Source: Candidatus Nitrosotenuis aquarius
GTDB taxonomy: Archaea > Thermoproteota > Nitrososphaeria > Nitrososphaerales > Nitrosopumilaceae
NCBI RefSeq assembly: GCF_002787055.1
Contig: NZ_CP024808.1
Span: 396,328-460,327 of the forward strand
Reading direction: 5' to 3'
DNA length: 64,000 nt
Shown here one piece after another: positions 50,483 through 59,720 of this stretch. The notes under the pieces are model-generated. The model did no database searches, was not told where the DNA came from, and worked only from the letters and a program-made list of their open reading frames with translations. Within the stretch, counting starts at the first letter, position 1; every line of letters begins with the position of its first letter. The translations under genes and the position numbers were made by a program.

Positions 50483-51047
50483 ATTTTTTTGCCACAAACT
50501 TTGCCAGTCCGGATTTTTTGAGCTCGTCCGATTCTGCCAGAACAGAGTTGTGCTGTTTTTCTTTGAATTTTTTGAGTTTTGGTCTGAGCTCAGAGAATTC
50601 TGTTGCCAAGATTTTAACCGCATATAGTCCGGCATTTGCAGCCTTGTTGACCCCAACTGTGGCAACAGGCGAGCCATTTGGCATCTCCACTATAGAAAGC
50701 AGCGAGTCCATTCCGCCAAATGCCGAAAATTTGAATTCCGATTTTTTTTCCGACTTGTCATTGTACACCATTATTGGAACTCCAATTACAGGTATTATCG
50801 TGTGTGATGCAATCATTCCTGGCAAGTGAGCAGAGCCTCCGGCGCCAGCTATGATTACACGGAATTGGTTTTTTTCCGCGTATTTTGCGTATTCTTCCAG
50901 CCTTGTCGGAGTGCGGTGCGCAGACACAATTTGATCCTCGTGCGGTATTCCAAATTCATCCAGTGTTTTTGCCGCATTATGCATGATTTTGCTATCAGAG
51001 CTAGAACCCATGATTATTCCAACTAATGGCTTTTTTGGCAGCATCAA
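50475..51047 (-). CDS. purE: PurE: N5-carboxyaminoimidazole ribonucleotide mutase
   Basis: The 190-aa protein has the PurE signature VGIIMGSSSDSKIMHNAAKT, IVSAHRTPTRLEEYA with active His, and GAGGSAHLPGMIASHT. The C-terminal about 30 residues are a Lys-rich extension not needed for the fold. It isomerises N5-CAIR to CAIR in purine biosynthesis, taking the product of PurK, which is transcribed divergently 82 bases away. Its end overlaps the stop of ilvA by 8 bases. Confidence 0.95.
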   Translation of the reverse strand: MMLPKKPLVGIIMGSSSDSKIMHNAAKTLDEFGIPHEDQIVSAHRTPTRLEEYAKYAEKNQFRVIIAGAGGSAHLPGMIASHTIIPVIGVPIMVYNDKSEKKSEFKFSAFGGMDSLLSIVEMPNGSPVATVGVNKAANAGLYAVKILATEFSELRPKLKKFKEKQHNSVLAESDELKKSGLAKFVAKKFK

Positions 51048-51128
51048 ATCTGAAGGTAACTATGATGCTTTTAACAATATCTGATTTTGACGTAACTATT
51101 TTTAGTGCAAGCATCATGCCAACAAATA

Positions 51129-52271
51129 ATGAAGGTCTTGGGACTAATTGGCGGCGGTCAGCTAGGAATGATGATAACCGAGGCTGCAAAAAAGATGCAG
51201 GATCACATCTCAGAGGTAATCGTACTCGATCCTACCCCAAATTGCCCTGCTGCAAAGGTCGGAGCAAAGCAAATTGTGGCTGATTTTAAAGATGAGAAAG
51301 CGATTTTTGAGTTAGCAGACAAAGTAGACATTCTCACGTATGAAATAGAATCAGGCAACAGTGAGGTTCTCAAGCAAGCAGAGTCAAAGACTATGATAAA
51401 CCCATCCCCAGAGACTTTGCGGATAATTCAGGACAAGTTTTTGCAAAAATCATTTCTTGCACAAAACAAAATACCAGTAACAGATTTCGTGGAAATAAAA
51501 TCACTTGACGATCTAAAAGAAAAGATAAAACAATTTGGCTATCCTGCACTTCTCAAGGCAAGGCGTGATGCTTATGACGGCAGAGGGAATTACAAAATAA
51601 AATCCCACGATGATCTAGAACCAGCATACAGTAGTTTTCCTGGAAAATCACTAATGCTTGAAAAATTCGTAGACTTTAAAATGGAAGTGTCTGTGATTGC
51701 GGCACGAAACACCAAAGGGCAAATTGCCACATATCCCGTTGTGGAGAACATTCATGAGAACAACATTCTGAAAATAACAATCGCTCCCGCCCGCGTGTCA
51801 GAAAACATTGCCAAGCAGGCAGAAAAAATAGCACATGATACAATGGACGTTCTTCACGGAGCAGGTGTCTTTGGGATAGAGATGTTTGTCACAAGAGAGG
51901 ATCAAGTCATGATAAACGAGATTGCGCCTCGAGTCCACAATTCTGGCCACCATACGCTACAGTCAAGCAAGACATCCCAGTTCGAACAGCACCTCAGGGC
52001 AATACTTGGCCTAGAGCTTGGCGACACCACTCTGGTACACCCGACAATCATGTACAATATTTTGGGAACGGACGAGTTTTCAGGTAGGTACAAGATATCA
52101 GATTTTGGCGCAGAGAATCTCTACCTCAAGATGTATGGAAAAGAAGAATCAAAACCGCAAAGAAAGCTAGGCCACTTTAATCTTGTAGACTCTACCAATA
52201 CTCTCGGTGTTGAAGGGCTTCTCAAGTCGCTTGAAGCAATAAAGGAACAAATCAAATTCATTAAAACATAA
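51129..52271 (+). CDS. purK: PurK: N5-carboxyaminoimidazole ribonucleotide synthase
   Basis: The ATG at 51129 begins MKVLGLIGGGQLGMMITEAA, the PurK N-terminus. The ATP-grasp region has LKARRDAYDGRGNYKI, EKFVDFKMEVSVIAAR and the metal segment INEIAPRVHNSGHHT. The ATP-dependent reaction turns AIR and bicarbonate into N5-CAIR. It is the divergent partner of purE, presumably sharing the promoter region 51048-51128. Confidence 0.95.
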   Translation: MKVLGLIGGGQLGMMITEAAKKMQDHISEVIVLDPTPNCPAAKVGAKQIVADFKDEKAIFELADKVDILTYEIESGNSEVLKQAESKTMINPSPETLRIIQDKFLQKSFLAQNKIPVTDFVEIKSLDDLKEKIKQFGYPALLKARRDAYDGRGNYKIKSHDDLEPAYSSFPGKSLMLEKFVDFKMEVSVIAARNTKGQIATYPVVENIHENNILKITIAPARVSENIAKQAEKIAHDTMDVLHGAGVFGIEMFVTREDQVMINEIAPRVHNSGHHTLQSSKTSQFEQHLRAILGLELGDTTLVHPTIMYNILGTDEFSGRYKISDFGAENLYLKMYGKEESKPQRKLGHFNLVDSTNTLGVEGLLKSLEAIKEQIKFIKT

Positions 52272-52354
52272 AGTACGATATGCAAAATTTGACCAGTGCC
52301 TCTAAACAATACGGCTCAAACTAATATACCAGATTCACAATAGACCCCTATCGA

Positions 52355-53170
52355 ATGCATCCACGTGACGAGTTAATTACAATGTTGAAGCATTTTGATT
52401 TAGATGACATAGATGCGCATCTATACATAGGACTGCTTCAGATTGGACCACTCTCAGTTGGAAATTTGGCCGCAAAACTAGACATCGAGCGCGGAAAGGC
52501 GTATCGTTCGTTAGAAAAATTGCGCAGTTTAGGGCTGATTACAACTACAATGACAAACCCAATCATCTGCAAGCCGGTCGAACCGCAAGAAGGACTCACA
52601 AATATCATTCAGCGAAAAGAAAATGAATTCATCACAATGCAAAAGCTAGCAAACAAGCTTGCAGACGATCTCAAGGACATTACACGAAAACAACAGCCAG
52701 TAGAGTCCGCAACGGTATCAATAGTTCAGGGAAGGCACAACATTTACTCTAGAATTGGCAAGTTGTTTTCTGAATCAAAGTCCATAGTTTATGTGGTGAC
52801 CACCGGAAAAGACCTAGTTCGAATGTATCACACGTCAATTCCAGAAAAAATCAAAGTGTGCAAGACAAATGGTGGTCAAATAAGAATAGTGACAGACGTC
52901 GAAGACCCAAGTGTGGTATCAATAGTTGGCAAGCTTGGCGCATCCGAAATAAGAATAGGAAAGCTACCATCAAAATCAAGGATGATAGTCGAAGAAGGAA
53001 GACACCTCATCATGTCTGGCGGAATAAATGAGTCCATGGACATGAATGACGACGGCGATTCCGTCCTAGATAGCAACTCTATAGAAATGGTAGAAAATAT
53101 GTACAGTCTTTGCGAGCACCTCTGGAAAAAATCAAAAAGCCTAGAACCGATAAAAAAGGCAGCAAAATAA
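52355..53170 (+). CDS. TrmB-family transcription regulator
   Basis: A 271-aa TrmB-like protein: N-terminal winged helix (LDDIDAHLYIGLLQIGPLSVGNLA, then ERGKAYRSLEKLRSLGLI), a coiled-coil linker (ENEFITMQKLANKLADDL) and a C-terminal PLD-like effector domain (VSIVQGRHNIYSRIGKLFSE). Archaeal TrmB proteins bind sugars or other ligands; the long TrmB sugar-binding domain is absent here. Target genes are unknown. Confidence 0.85.
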   Translation: MHPRDELITMLKHFDLDDIDAHLYIGLLQIGPLSVGNLAAKLDIERGKAYRSLEKLRSLGLITTTMTNPIICKPVEPQEGLTNIIQRKENEFITMQKLANKLADDLKDITRKQQPVESATVSIVQGRHNIYSRIGKLFSESKSIVYVVTTGKDLVRMYHTSIPEKIKVCKTNGGQIRIVTDVEDPSVVSIVGKLGASEIRIGKLPSKSRMIVEEGRHLIMSGGINESMDMNDDGDSVLDSNSIEMVENMYSLCEHLWKKSKSLEPIKKAAK

Positions 53171-53250
53171 TTTTTACAAGATTCAATGTTTAGGCAAAAA
53201 ACGCAAGCTTGCCATTAAATAAATTCAAAAGCAAATGACCCGTAAAGGAC

Positions 53251-53949
53251 ATGTTGGAGATAGCTTCACTTGACGGATTAAGAATAGCGCTTGCGCTAGG
53301 AATGCTCGGAATAGCGTGCGCATCAGACATCAAAAAACGCGAAATCAATGACATTATTTGGATTGTCTTTGGCGCAATAGCGGCAATTTTGATCCCATTT
53401 AGCGCCAATATCTATGACGAATTGTACGAAATAGGAATTGCCATGATCATAGCGCCAATTGCCATAATAATTTGGAGATTCGGGCTCTTTGGAGGAGCAG
53501 ACGCCTTTGCCCTAATTGTTCTGGCAGGACTGGTGCCTAACGTGTCACTTGCCCATGGAACCATAACGCCATTTACCACACTTACAAATGCCGTCTTGCT
53601 CTCAATTGTCCCAATGCTAGTCAATGTGATTAGAAACGTAGTCTTGCTTGCAAGTCATCACGACATCTTTGAGGGGTTCAATGAGAGTAAAAAGAAAAAA
53701 GCGCTCGCAATGTTTGTAGGGTATAGAGCTGCAAACCCAAAGTTCGGATTTTCTATTGAGCAAAAGCAAGGAAAATACAAAAAACTCAATCTGTCACTAC
53801 AACATGCAGAATATGCAGAGTTTTGCACCAAAAAAGACACATGGATAACACCAGGCATACCATACATGATATTTATCGCAGCCGGTTTTGCAATACAGCT
53901 AGTCTATGGCGACATCATATTTGGTGCCTTTAGTGTTTTTATGAATTAA
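53251..53949 (+). CDS. Preflagellin/prepilin peptidase (A24 family)
   Basis: A 232-aa membrane protein with about six helices. Catalytic aspartates are Asp26 (IACASDIKKREINDIIW) and Asp84 (FGLFGGADAFALIVLAG, where the family usually has GxGD). It cleaves signal peptides of type IV pilin-like and archaellin proteins on the cytoplasmic face. No pilin gene lies next to it, so it probably processes distant substrates. The ATG lies about 35 nt after a TATA-like TTAAATAA. Confidence 0.88.
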   Translation: MLEIASLDGLRIALALGMLGIACASDIKKREINDIIWIVFGAIAAILIPFSANIYDELYEIGIAMIIAPIAIIIWRFGLFGGADAFALIVLAGLVPNVSLAHGTITPFTTLTNAVLLSIVPMLVNVIRNVVLLASHHDIFEGFNESKKKKALAMFVGYRAANPKFGFSIEQKQGKYKKLNLSLQHAEYAEFCTKKDTWITPGIPYMIFIAAGFAIQLVYGDIIFGAFSVFMN

Positions 53950-54021
53950 GCCCACAAAAATTTTGTTTGTTTGATCATAACAGACACAAGATAATACCGA
54001 TTACAGGAAAAGAAAATACTA

Positions 54022-55071
54022 TTGGCCCAGGCTACGAATTATGAAAAATTTGGAGGGTTGGCCGAAAAGGCACTAGATGATCTAGGCAATGCAAAACACG
54101 AGTTGGAAGAGCGAGAGCTGCAAATTCGAGACCTTGCAATGCAGTCAAGCGCTAGGTTTTCTGAACTGATGCGCGTAAACTCTGAATTGAAGGAGAAAAT
54201 CGATTTTTTACAAGATCTGGCTACAAATCTCAGCCTAAGAAACGAAGAATTGGAAAAGAAAAACCACGATTTGGAAATTCAAAAGGCTGAAAACACAAAA
54301 CTAGAGTCAGACTTGAGAAAAAATTTGGAAAAAGTGGTCCTAAAAGAAAAAGAGTTGGAACTTCAGCGTGATCAACTAGAGCGCCAAGTAAATGAGAAAA
54401 CAGATGAGCTCATCAAATCACAAAAACTTGCAATAATTGGTGAGCTTGCATCAAGAATGGCTCATGATCTTAGAAATCCCCTATCCACAATCAAAAATGT
54501 TGTAGAGTTGATGGAAAACAAGCAGAAATTACGAATCGAGGAAAAGATCATCTATTATGGAAAATTACATCGTGCAATAGATAGAATATCACATCAAGTA
54601 GATGATGTCTTAGAATATGGCAAGGCAAGCCAATTACAACTCCAGTCGGTAAACATTACAAGCATGATAAAACAGATCATAGTGGATAATAATTTCTCAA
54701 AGGATGTCAAGGTAAATGTCGACAATGTGGATCTTAAACTCAGCGTTGATGCCAGAAAGATGGAAGCAGTCATAACCAATTTGCTGATAAATGCAGTCCA
54801 AGCAATAGACAATAAGGGAACCATCAATATCCGAATTTTGGACAACGGCTCTAATGCAATATTTGCAATAGAAGACTCTGGTCCAGGAATCCCGCCTCAA
54901 AACATATCCAAGATTTTTGACCCGTTGTTTACCACGAAGCAGACTGGAACTGGGCTTGGCTTGTCAATTTGTAAAAAAATCATAGAGCAACACGGTGGAA
55001 ATATCAGCGTCAAGAACAACCCTACCACATTCATAGTCAGACTGCCAAAGAACCTAAACCCTCAGGCGTGA
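54022..55071 (+). CDS. Cytoplasmic coiled-coil histidine kinase
   Basis: Residues about 10-132 form a long coiled coil rich in Glu, Leu and Lys. HisKA follows with phospho-acceptor His148 (RMAHDLRNPLST) and HATPase_c with NLLINAVQAID, DSGPGIPP, FDPLFTTK and GTGLGLSICKK. There are no membrane helices. The catalytic part closely matches the kinase at 6897 (both share RISHQ and IEEKIIYYG), but DUF4242 is replaced by the coiled coil. The start is a TTG. No response regulator is adjacent. Confidence 0.87.
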   Translation: MAQATNYEKFGGLAEKALDDLGNAKHELEERELQIRDLAMQSSARFSELMRVNSELKEKIDFLQDLATNLSLRNEELEKKNHDLEIQKAENTKLESDLRKNLEKVVLKEKELELQRDQLERQVNEKTDELIKSQKLAIIGELASRMAHDLRNPLSTIKNVVELMENKQKLRIEEKIIYYGKLHRAIDRISHQVDDVLEYGKASQLQLQSVNITSMIKQIIVDNNFSKDVKVNVDNVDLKLSVDARKMEAVITNLLINAVQAIDNKGTINIRILDNGSNAIFAIEDSGPGIPPQNISKIFDPLFTTKQTGTGLGLSICKKIIEQHGGNISVKNNPTTFIVRLPKNLNPQA

Positions 55072-55436
55072 TTTTTTAGGCAAAAATTACAGGTTCCGCT
55101 GGTATTGACTAGTACTGCGAATCGGTCCTTGGTAAAGGTCACATGGAATGACCTTAGTTTACTTTTGTACAAAAAGTTCTTTTTGCCATTTTCCGCAATT
55201 TGTCCAGATATTTTTATCAAGTTCTCCTCTAGCATGTTGTGGAGTTTGCGATAAACAGTAGTCAGTGGAATCTTTGTTTCCTCTGTTATTTGTAGTGCGG
55301 ATTTTGGTTGCTCTATCATCGCAGACAGTATTATTCTGGCATAGTTATCAGAGAACATCTCTAGTGCTTTCTGCTTTTTTTCGTCTTGATCGATCACTAT
55401 TTCGCGTAACGCATCAGATGACACGACAATATCCAT
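55062..55436 (-). CDS. Winged-helix regulator with C-terminal CxxC
   Basis: The 124-aa protein has a winged helix (ARIILSAMIEQPKSALQITE, then PLTTVYRKLHNMLEENLIKI) followed by a beta part and ends TCNFCLKNHA, where the Cys pair and His may bind zinc or sense redox state. It is convergent with the histidine kinase gene (10-base overlap) and divergent from the membrane-protein operon at 55536. Confidence 0.75.
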   Translation of the reverse strand: MDIVVSSDALREIVIDQDEKKQKALEMFSDNYARIILSAMIEQPKSALQITEETKIPLTTVYRKLHNMLEENLIKISGQIAENGKKNFLYKSKLRSFHVTFTKDRFAVLVNTSGTCNFCLKNHA

Positions 55437-55535
55437 ACGTCAAATCTATTTTTAAACATATGACCGGATCATGATGCCAATACAGCGTAGATTAACCAGT
55501 ACGGTTTATTAGGTAATTAGTTCCGCACGAGATCA

Positions 55536-55907
55536 ATGGCACTAAAAGCAGCCCTGATCATAACTGCGATTTCAATTGTACTGCTTGCAATCTATGGAGC
55601 AGATGCAGCAGTAAGCAAGGGCTCAGATCAGGGATTTTTGCCGTTTGATCATAAAACACGCGGAATGGGCCTTGGAGGTCCAGCTATGATACTGCCAATA
55701 ATTGCATTTTTCATATCGCGCAAAGAATCATCAAAGCCACTAGCTGCGATGTTGCTTGTAACTGGTGCTATGATAATAGTTGGCGGCGCAGTATTTTTGT
55801 CAATGCCTCCGTCGGATGAACCAAGAAATGTCATGGCAGAAGCAGGCCCGTTGTTTGGGGTCGGGGCATTCCAGATTGCACTGGGCGCAATAAAAATTAG
55901 AAAATGA
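55536..55907 (+). CDS. Four-helix membrane protein (123 aa)
   Basis: Four hydrophobic helices are seen (starting ALIITAISIVLLAIYG, PAMILPIIAFFIS, MLLVTGAMIIVGGAVF and the last FGVGAFQIALGAI). No charged residues suggest a channel or enzyme. Its stop overlaps the start of the next zinc-binding gene (ATGA), beginning a three-gene operon. Function unknown. Confidence 0.65.
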   Translation: MALKAALIITAISIVLLAIYGADAAVSKGSDQGFLPFDHKTRGMGLGGPAMILPIIAFFISRKESSKPLAAMLLVTGAMIIVGGAVFLSMPPSDEPRNVMAEAGPLFGVGAFQIALGAIKIRK

Positions 55908-56029
55908 CTGTCTGCGCAAAATGCAGCAAAGAGTCCAACAAAACCTACGATTGTACGCATACAAATGACGAGCAGTACTGCGTAGAGTGTTATACTGAAC
56001 TACATTATTACCTAACAGAGAAGAATTGA
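55904..56029 (+). CDS. 41-aa zinc-binding protein in the DedA operon
   Basis: The ATG overlaps the previous stop and the stop overlaps the next start (TTGA), so the three genes are tightly coupled. The protein has CAKC (residues 4-7) and CVEC (near 26-29) with a further Cys/His between, a small zinc-ribbon or B-box-like site. No family recognised. Confidence 0.7.
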   Translation: MTVCAKCSKESNKTYDCTHTNDEQYCVECYTELHYYLTEKN

Positions 56030-56553
56030 ACGAACTCCAAGTCCTAATACAGTGGATAAGCTCGCTAGTATCAGAATACCTCTATGTAGGAGTCTTTGCA
56101 GCTGCAATAATAGAGACGGTTTTTCCACCAATTCCAACTGCCGCAATATTTCCATTTGCAGGCTATTTCGCATCACAAAACGGAATGAGTGTAATCGAAG
56201 TACTTGGGTTGGGAATGGCGGGCGGAGTCGGGGCCACCATTGGTTCTACTATCATCTATCTGGTGTGCATCAAGCTTGGACGAGTCGCAATGTTACGATA
56301 TCTAAAATACGCAAGAATCTCTGAGCAAAAGTTGGCAAAAATAGAGACATGGTTTGAAAGACATGGAGAAAAGGCAGTCTTTTTTGGCCGAATGGTGCCA
56401 GTATTGCGAGAAATGATTTCAATTCCGGCAGGATTATTCAAGATGAAGCCAATCAAGTTTGTTTTGTATACGTTTTGTGGATCTTGTGTTTGGAGCATTG
56501 CTCTGACATTTGTCGGGTATTATTTTGGCCAAGTCACACTAGGAATAATTTGA
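56026..56553 (+). CDS. DedA/SNARE-associated (VTT) membrane protein
   Basis: The 175-aa protein begins with a TTG and has a DedA domain: IETVFPPIPTAAIFPFAGYF with conserved Glu/Pro, then a GxG-rich reentrant part (GMAGGVGATIGSTI) and FFGRMVPVLREMISIPAGLF with the essential Arg. DedA proteins flip undecaprenyl or other lipid carriers in bacteria; the archaeal role is inferred to be similar. Confidence 0.85.
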   Translation: MNELQVLIQWISSLVSEYLYVGVFAAAIIETVFPPIPTAAIFPFAGYFASQNGMSVIEVLGLGMAGGVGATIGSTIIYLVCIKLGRVAMLRYLKYARISEQKLAKIETWFERHGEKAVFFGRMVPVLREMISIPAGLFKMKPIKFVLYTFCGSCVWSIALTFVGYYFGQVTLGII

Positions 56554-56597
56554 CTTGCATCCATAGATTTTAAAGCCCAAATTACATCATACCAGCA

Positions 56598-57269
56598 TTG
56601 CAAGCAATCATACTGGCAGGAGGCCTTGGGAGTAGACTAAGACCGATTACCGATTATGTTCCAAAACCACTAATCCCAGTAAACAACATCCCGTTAATTG
56701 AATGGCAGATAAAACAATTAAAAAAATTCAAAATAAACGAGTTTATCATATGTACTGGCTACAAAACAGAACAAATTGAAAACTATCTAGAACAAAAAGA
56801 AAACTTTGGCTCAAAAATCAGATATTCCACAGAAAAATCACCACTCGGCACGGGCGGCGCAATAAAAAAGGCAGCAAAACTAATCAAAGAAAAGTCATTT
56901 TTGGTTATTAACGGCGACATCATAACCGACATTGACGTTAGAAAATTGTACTCAAATCCAAACTCTATTGCGCTAGTAGAACTGCGAACCAAGTTTGGCA
57001 CCGTAGATCTTGACGATTCAAAAATAGTCAGATTTAGAGAAAAAAAGCCAATTGAGAATGTCTGGATGAATGCTGGGATTTACCATCTGGACAAAAAACT
57101 GGTTGCGGCCCTTCCATTCAAAGGAGCAATAGAAGAGACAACATTTCGAAGGTTTGCCAGCAAAAAAAATCTAACCGGAATAAAGTTCAAGGATGCATTT
57201 TGGCACTCTATTGATTCTCACAAGGACCTAGACGAGTGCTCAAAGGCACTAAAAGGCAAAAAGATCTAA
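56598..57269 (+). CDS. NDP-sugar pyrophosphorylase-like nucleotidyltransferase
   Basis: The TTG start gives MQAIILAGGLGSRLRPITDY, the nucleotide-binding signature, then PKPLIPVNNIPLIEWQI and ATP/sugar motifs around EKSPLGTGGAI and VINGDIITDID. At 223 aa it is the minimal catalytic domain without the C-terminal left-handed helix. It makes a nucleotide-activated sugar (glucose- or mannose-1-phosphate type), likely for glycans. It opens a four-gene cluster with the oxidoreductase and thiolase. Confidence 0.85.
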   Translation: MQAIILAGGLGSRLRPITDYVPKPLIPVNNIPLIEWQIKQLKKFKINEFIICTGYKTEQIENYLEQKENFGSKIRYSTEKSPLGTGGAIKKAAKLIKEKSFLVINGDIITDIDVRKLYSNPNSIALVELRTKFGTVDLDDSKIVRFREKKPIENVWMNAGIYHLDKKLVAALPFKGAIEETTFRRFASKKNLTGIKFKDAFWHSIDSHKDLDECSKALKGKKI

Positions 57270-57272
57270 GAC

Positions 57273-58235
57273 ATGAAATTATCATATAGTCTAGGCTCAC
57301 TTTTATCAATTGAGGATCTTCTAAAGTGTGCTGAAAAAACCGCCAAGACAGATCCTGACACCGTATGGGTTCCAGAAACTTGGGGCATGGAAAATTTTGC
57401 AATGCTGTCCGCAGTTTCTGCCAGAACCAAATCCAAGATAGGCTCATCCATTATCAACATTTACTCGCGCAGTCCTGCACTCATTGCGATGGGTGCTGCC
57501 ACAATAGATACTATATCAAATCAAAGATTAACGCTGGGCCTGGGAACAAGCAGTGTCCCAATCATTCAAGGGTTACACGGATATAGATTTGAAAAACCGC
57601 TACAAAGAATGAAGGAAACCGTAGAGATAATTCGCCTTGCTCTTTCTGGCAAAAAAATCGACTATACCGGAAAGATATTTGCATTGCGAGGATTTACGCT
57701 ACTAATTAAGCCACCAAGACAGCACATTCCAATCTATATTGCTGCAATAAACCAGAAAATGACGGAACTTACTTGGAGAATAGGAGATGGGGTTATTTTC
57801 TATTTGAGGCCAATCTCCGAGATGAAAGAGACAACATCCAAAATGCAGAGTAATAGAAAAATCGACGTTGCCTGTCAGCTAATAACCAGTGTTTCAGAGG
57901 ACGGCGACCAGGCAAAGGAGCGGGTGCGAAAAACATTGGCGTTTTACATCTCTGTTGGTGAAATTTATAGAAAATTCCTAGCAAAAAACGGCTTCAAAAA
58001 GGAAACGGACAACATCTATCAAGAATATCTAAAGTCAGGCCTCAAATCAAACCACGAGTTAATTCCAGATTCCATGTTGCAATCACTCACAATTTCCGGC
58101 GCCCCGCAAGAATGCAAAAAGCAGTTAAAGCGATTCTACGATGCAGGAATTACGCACCCAATAATCCAGTTTAATCCAAGCGGTGAAGTCGGAAAATCCT
58201 TTGATTTGTTCACAAAGACATTCAGTGATGTATGA
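57273..58235 (+). CDS. F420-dependent LLM-class oxidoreductase
   Basis: The 320-aa luciferase-like monooxygenase fold begins KLSYSLGSLLSIEDLLKC, then VWVPETWGMENFAMLSAVSA and LGLGTSSVPIIQGLHG, which match the Mer/F420-dependent group. Archaeal members are methylene-tetrahydromethanopterin reductase-like or reduce other substrates with F420H2; the precise substrate is unknown. The end overlaps the thiolase start by 4 bases. Confidence 0.82.
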   Translation: MKLSYSLGSLLSIEDLLKCAEKTAKTDPDTVWVPETWGMENFAMLSAVSARTKSKIGSSIINIYSRSPALIAMGAATIDTISNQRLTLGLGTSSVPIIQGLHGYRFEKPLQRMKETVEIIRLALSGKKIDYTGKIFALRGFTLLIKPPRQHIPIYIAAINQKMTELTWRIGDGVIFYLRPISEMKETTSKMQSNRKIDVACQLITSVSEDGDQAKERVRKTLAFYISVGEIYRKFLAKNGFKKETDNIYQEYLKSGLKSNHELIPDSMLQSLTISGAPQECKKQLKRFYDAGITHPIIQFNPSGEVGKSFDLFTKTFSDV

Positions 58236-59338
58236 TGAGTGTAGCAATAGCTGGGTATTCCACTACAAAATTCACGCTAGACCAGACCCCAATAGAAGAA
58301 CTACTTGTCTCCGCAACAAAAGAATTATTCCAAAATACGAAAAACCTATCGCAAAAAGACATTGACGCAGTCCTAGTCTCAACAAACAACAACAAAAAGT
58401 ACCTGGCACCAATATTATCAGAGATAACAGGAATTGCCCCCAAGATTGCCCAAAGCATAGAAAACATGTGCAATTCAGGCGCAAACTCGATCGTTTCTGG
58501 ATATTCTTACATCGCATCAGGAATGGCAGACGTGGTACTAGTAGTAGGAGCAGAGCAAGCGGAAAATTCCGCCCAAGTACTGGATTGGGACATGTCTCGC
58601 GGAGAGTTCACACATCCGATATTTTGGGGGACAATGTTTGCCAAGGCCCATAAAAGAGAGTTCGGCACAACCGACGAAGAACTGGCACATGTTTCTGCCC
58701 TAAATCACAAAAATGCACAGGACAATCCAGCTGCATACAACCCAAAAACCTACACCATAGAAGACATCATGGATTCAAAACGGCTAACGGAAGATCTGAG
58801 GTTGCTTGATTGTTCCCGTTCTTGCAGTGGAAGTTCTGCAGTCTTACTTGTATCAGAAGAAATAGCAAAAAAGTACACAGATTCGCCGGTTTTCATATCT
58901 GGAATAGGCCAAAAAACCACATCTGCAAGTTTTACAAAAAATGAACTGACCAGGTTAGAATCCACAATAGATGCAGCAAGTCAAGCATATTCCATGGCAG
59001 GCATCAAGGCAAACCAGGTAGATGTAGCAGAAATTCATGATGCATTTTCAATCTGTGAATTGATGATCCTAGAAGATTTGGGATTTGCGTCAAAAGGAAA
59101 AGCAGGAAAACTCGTTTTAGAACTGTACAAGAATGGCAGTAAAAAAATCAACCCCAGAGGAGGACTGATTGGCGCAGGCCATCCTCTTGGAGCTACAGGG
59201 ATAGCACAAATTGCAGAGATTACATCACAACTTCAAGGAACAGCTAAAAAAAGGCAGGTAGAAAACGCCAGAATAGGCCTTGTGCAGAACATGTCGGCAG
59301 CTGCAACATCATCCACGGTTTTGGTGATGAAAAATTGA
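58232..59338 (+). CDS. Archaeal thiolase-family acetyl-CoA acetyltransferase
   Basis: The 368-aa protein is a thiolase with nucleophile Cys in ENMCNSGANSIVSGY, active His in EIHDAFSICELM, and the final Gly-rich motif GGLIGAGHPLGATG. Archaeal thiolases pair with DUF35 proteins, as here with the gene at 59335. Its natural role could be acetoacetyl-CoA formation or cleavage in the 3-hydroxypropionate/4-hydroxybutyrate cycle or mevalonate pathway; sequence cannot decide. The coupling to the LLM gene is ATGA. Confidence 0.85.
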   Translation: MMSVAIAGYSTTKFTLDQTPIEELLVSATKELFQNTKNLSQKDIDAVLVSTNNNKKYLAPILSEITGIAPKIAQSIENMCNSGANSIVSGYSYIASGMADVVLVVGAEQAENSAQVLDWDMSRGEFTHPIFWGTMFAKAHKREFGTTDEELAHVSALNHKNAQDNPAAYNPKTYTIEDIMDSKRLTEDLRLLDCSRSCSGSSAVLLVSEEIAKKYTDSPVFISGIGQKTTSASFTKNELTRLESTIDAASQAYSMAGIKANQVDVAEIHDAFSICELMILEDLGFASKGKAGKLVLELYKNGSKKINPRGGLIGAGHPLGATGIAQIAEITSQLQGTAKKRQVENARIGLVQNMSAAATSSTVLVMKN

Positions 59339-59652
59339 ATTTTGAATCAGAGTTAAGGCAGGGCCGATTCACGGTGGGCGAATGCAACAAGTGCCATAGG
59401 ATAAGCTGGCCTCCAAGTGATTTTTGCAATAATTGTTTTGGCAATCTACAATACAGGCCAGTAAAAGAGCCAGGAATTTTACTAGAATCATCTACCAAAG
59501 ACGGTAAGATCTTTGGAATTGTGAAATTCGAAGATTCGATCAAGGTAATTGGCACAATAGACGGCAATACCGAGCAAAAACCCGGACAAATGATGAAAAT
59601 TGCAAGTTGTGGCTTTGATAAATCCCCAAAATTCACATTTACCAAGTCATAA
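59335..59652 (+). CDS. DUF35 OB-fold zinc-ribbon partner of thiolase
   Basis: The 105-aa protein begins with a zinc ribbon (CNKC...CNNC, about 18-35) and continues as an OB-fold (GKIFGIVKFEDSIKVIGTID). In archaeal thiolase complexes a DUF35 protein bridges thiolase and HMG-CoA synthase and channels the acyl-CoA. It overlaps the thiolase gene by 4 bases. No HMG-CoA synthase gene lies in the window. Confidence 0.87.
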   Translation: MNFESELRQGRFTVGECNKCHRISWPPSDFCNNCFGNLQYRPVKEPGILLESSTKDGKIFGIVKFEDSIKVIGTIDGNTEQKPGQMMKIASCGFDKSPKFTFTKS

Positions 59653-59720
59653 TTCCAAGACCATTTGCTTGATAATACAATAACCTAGTATTCTATAATC
59701 AGACAAACCAATACTAAACC

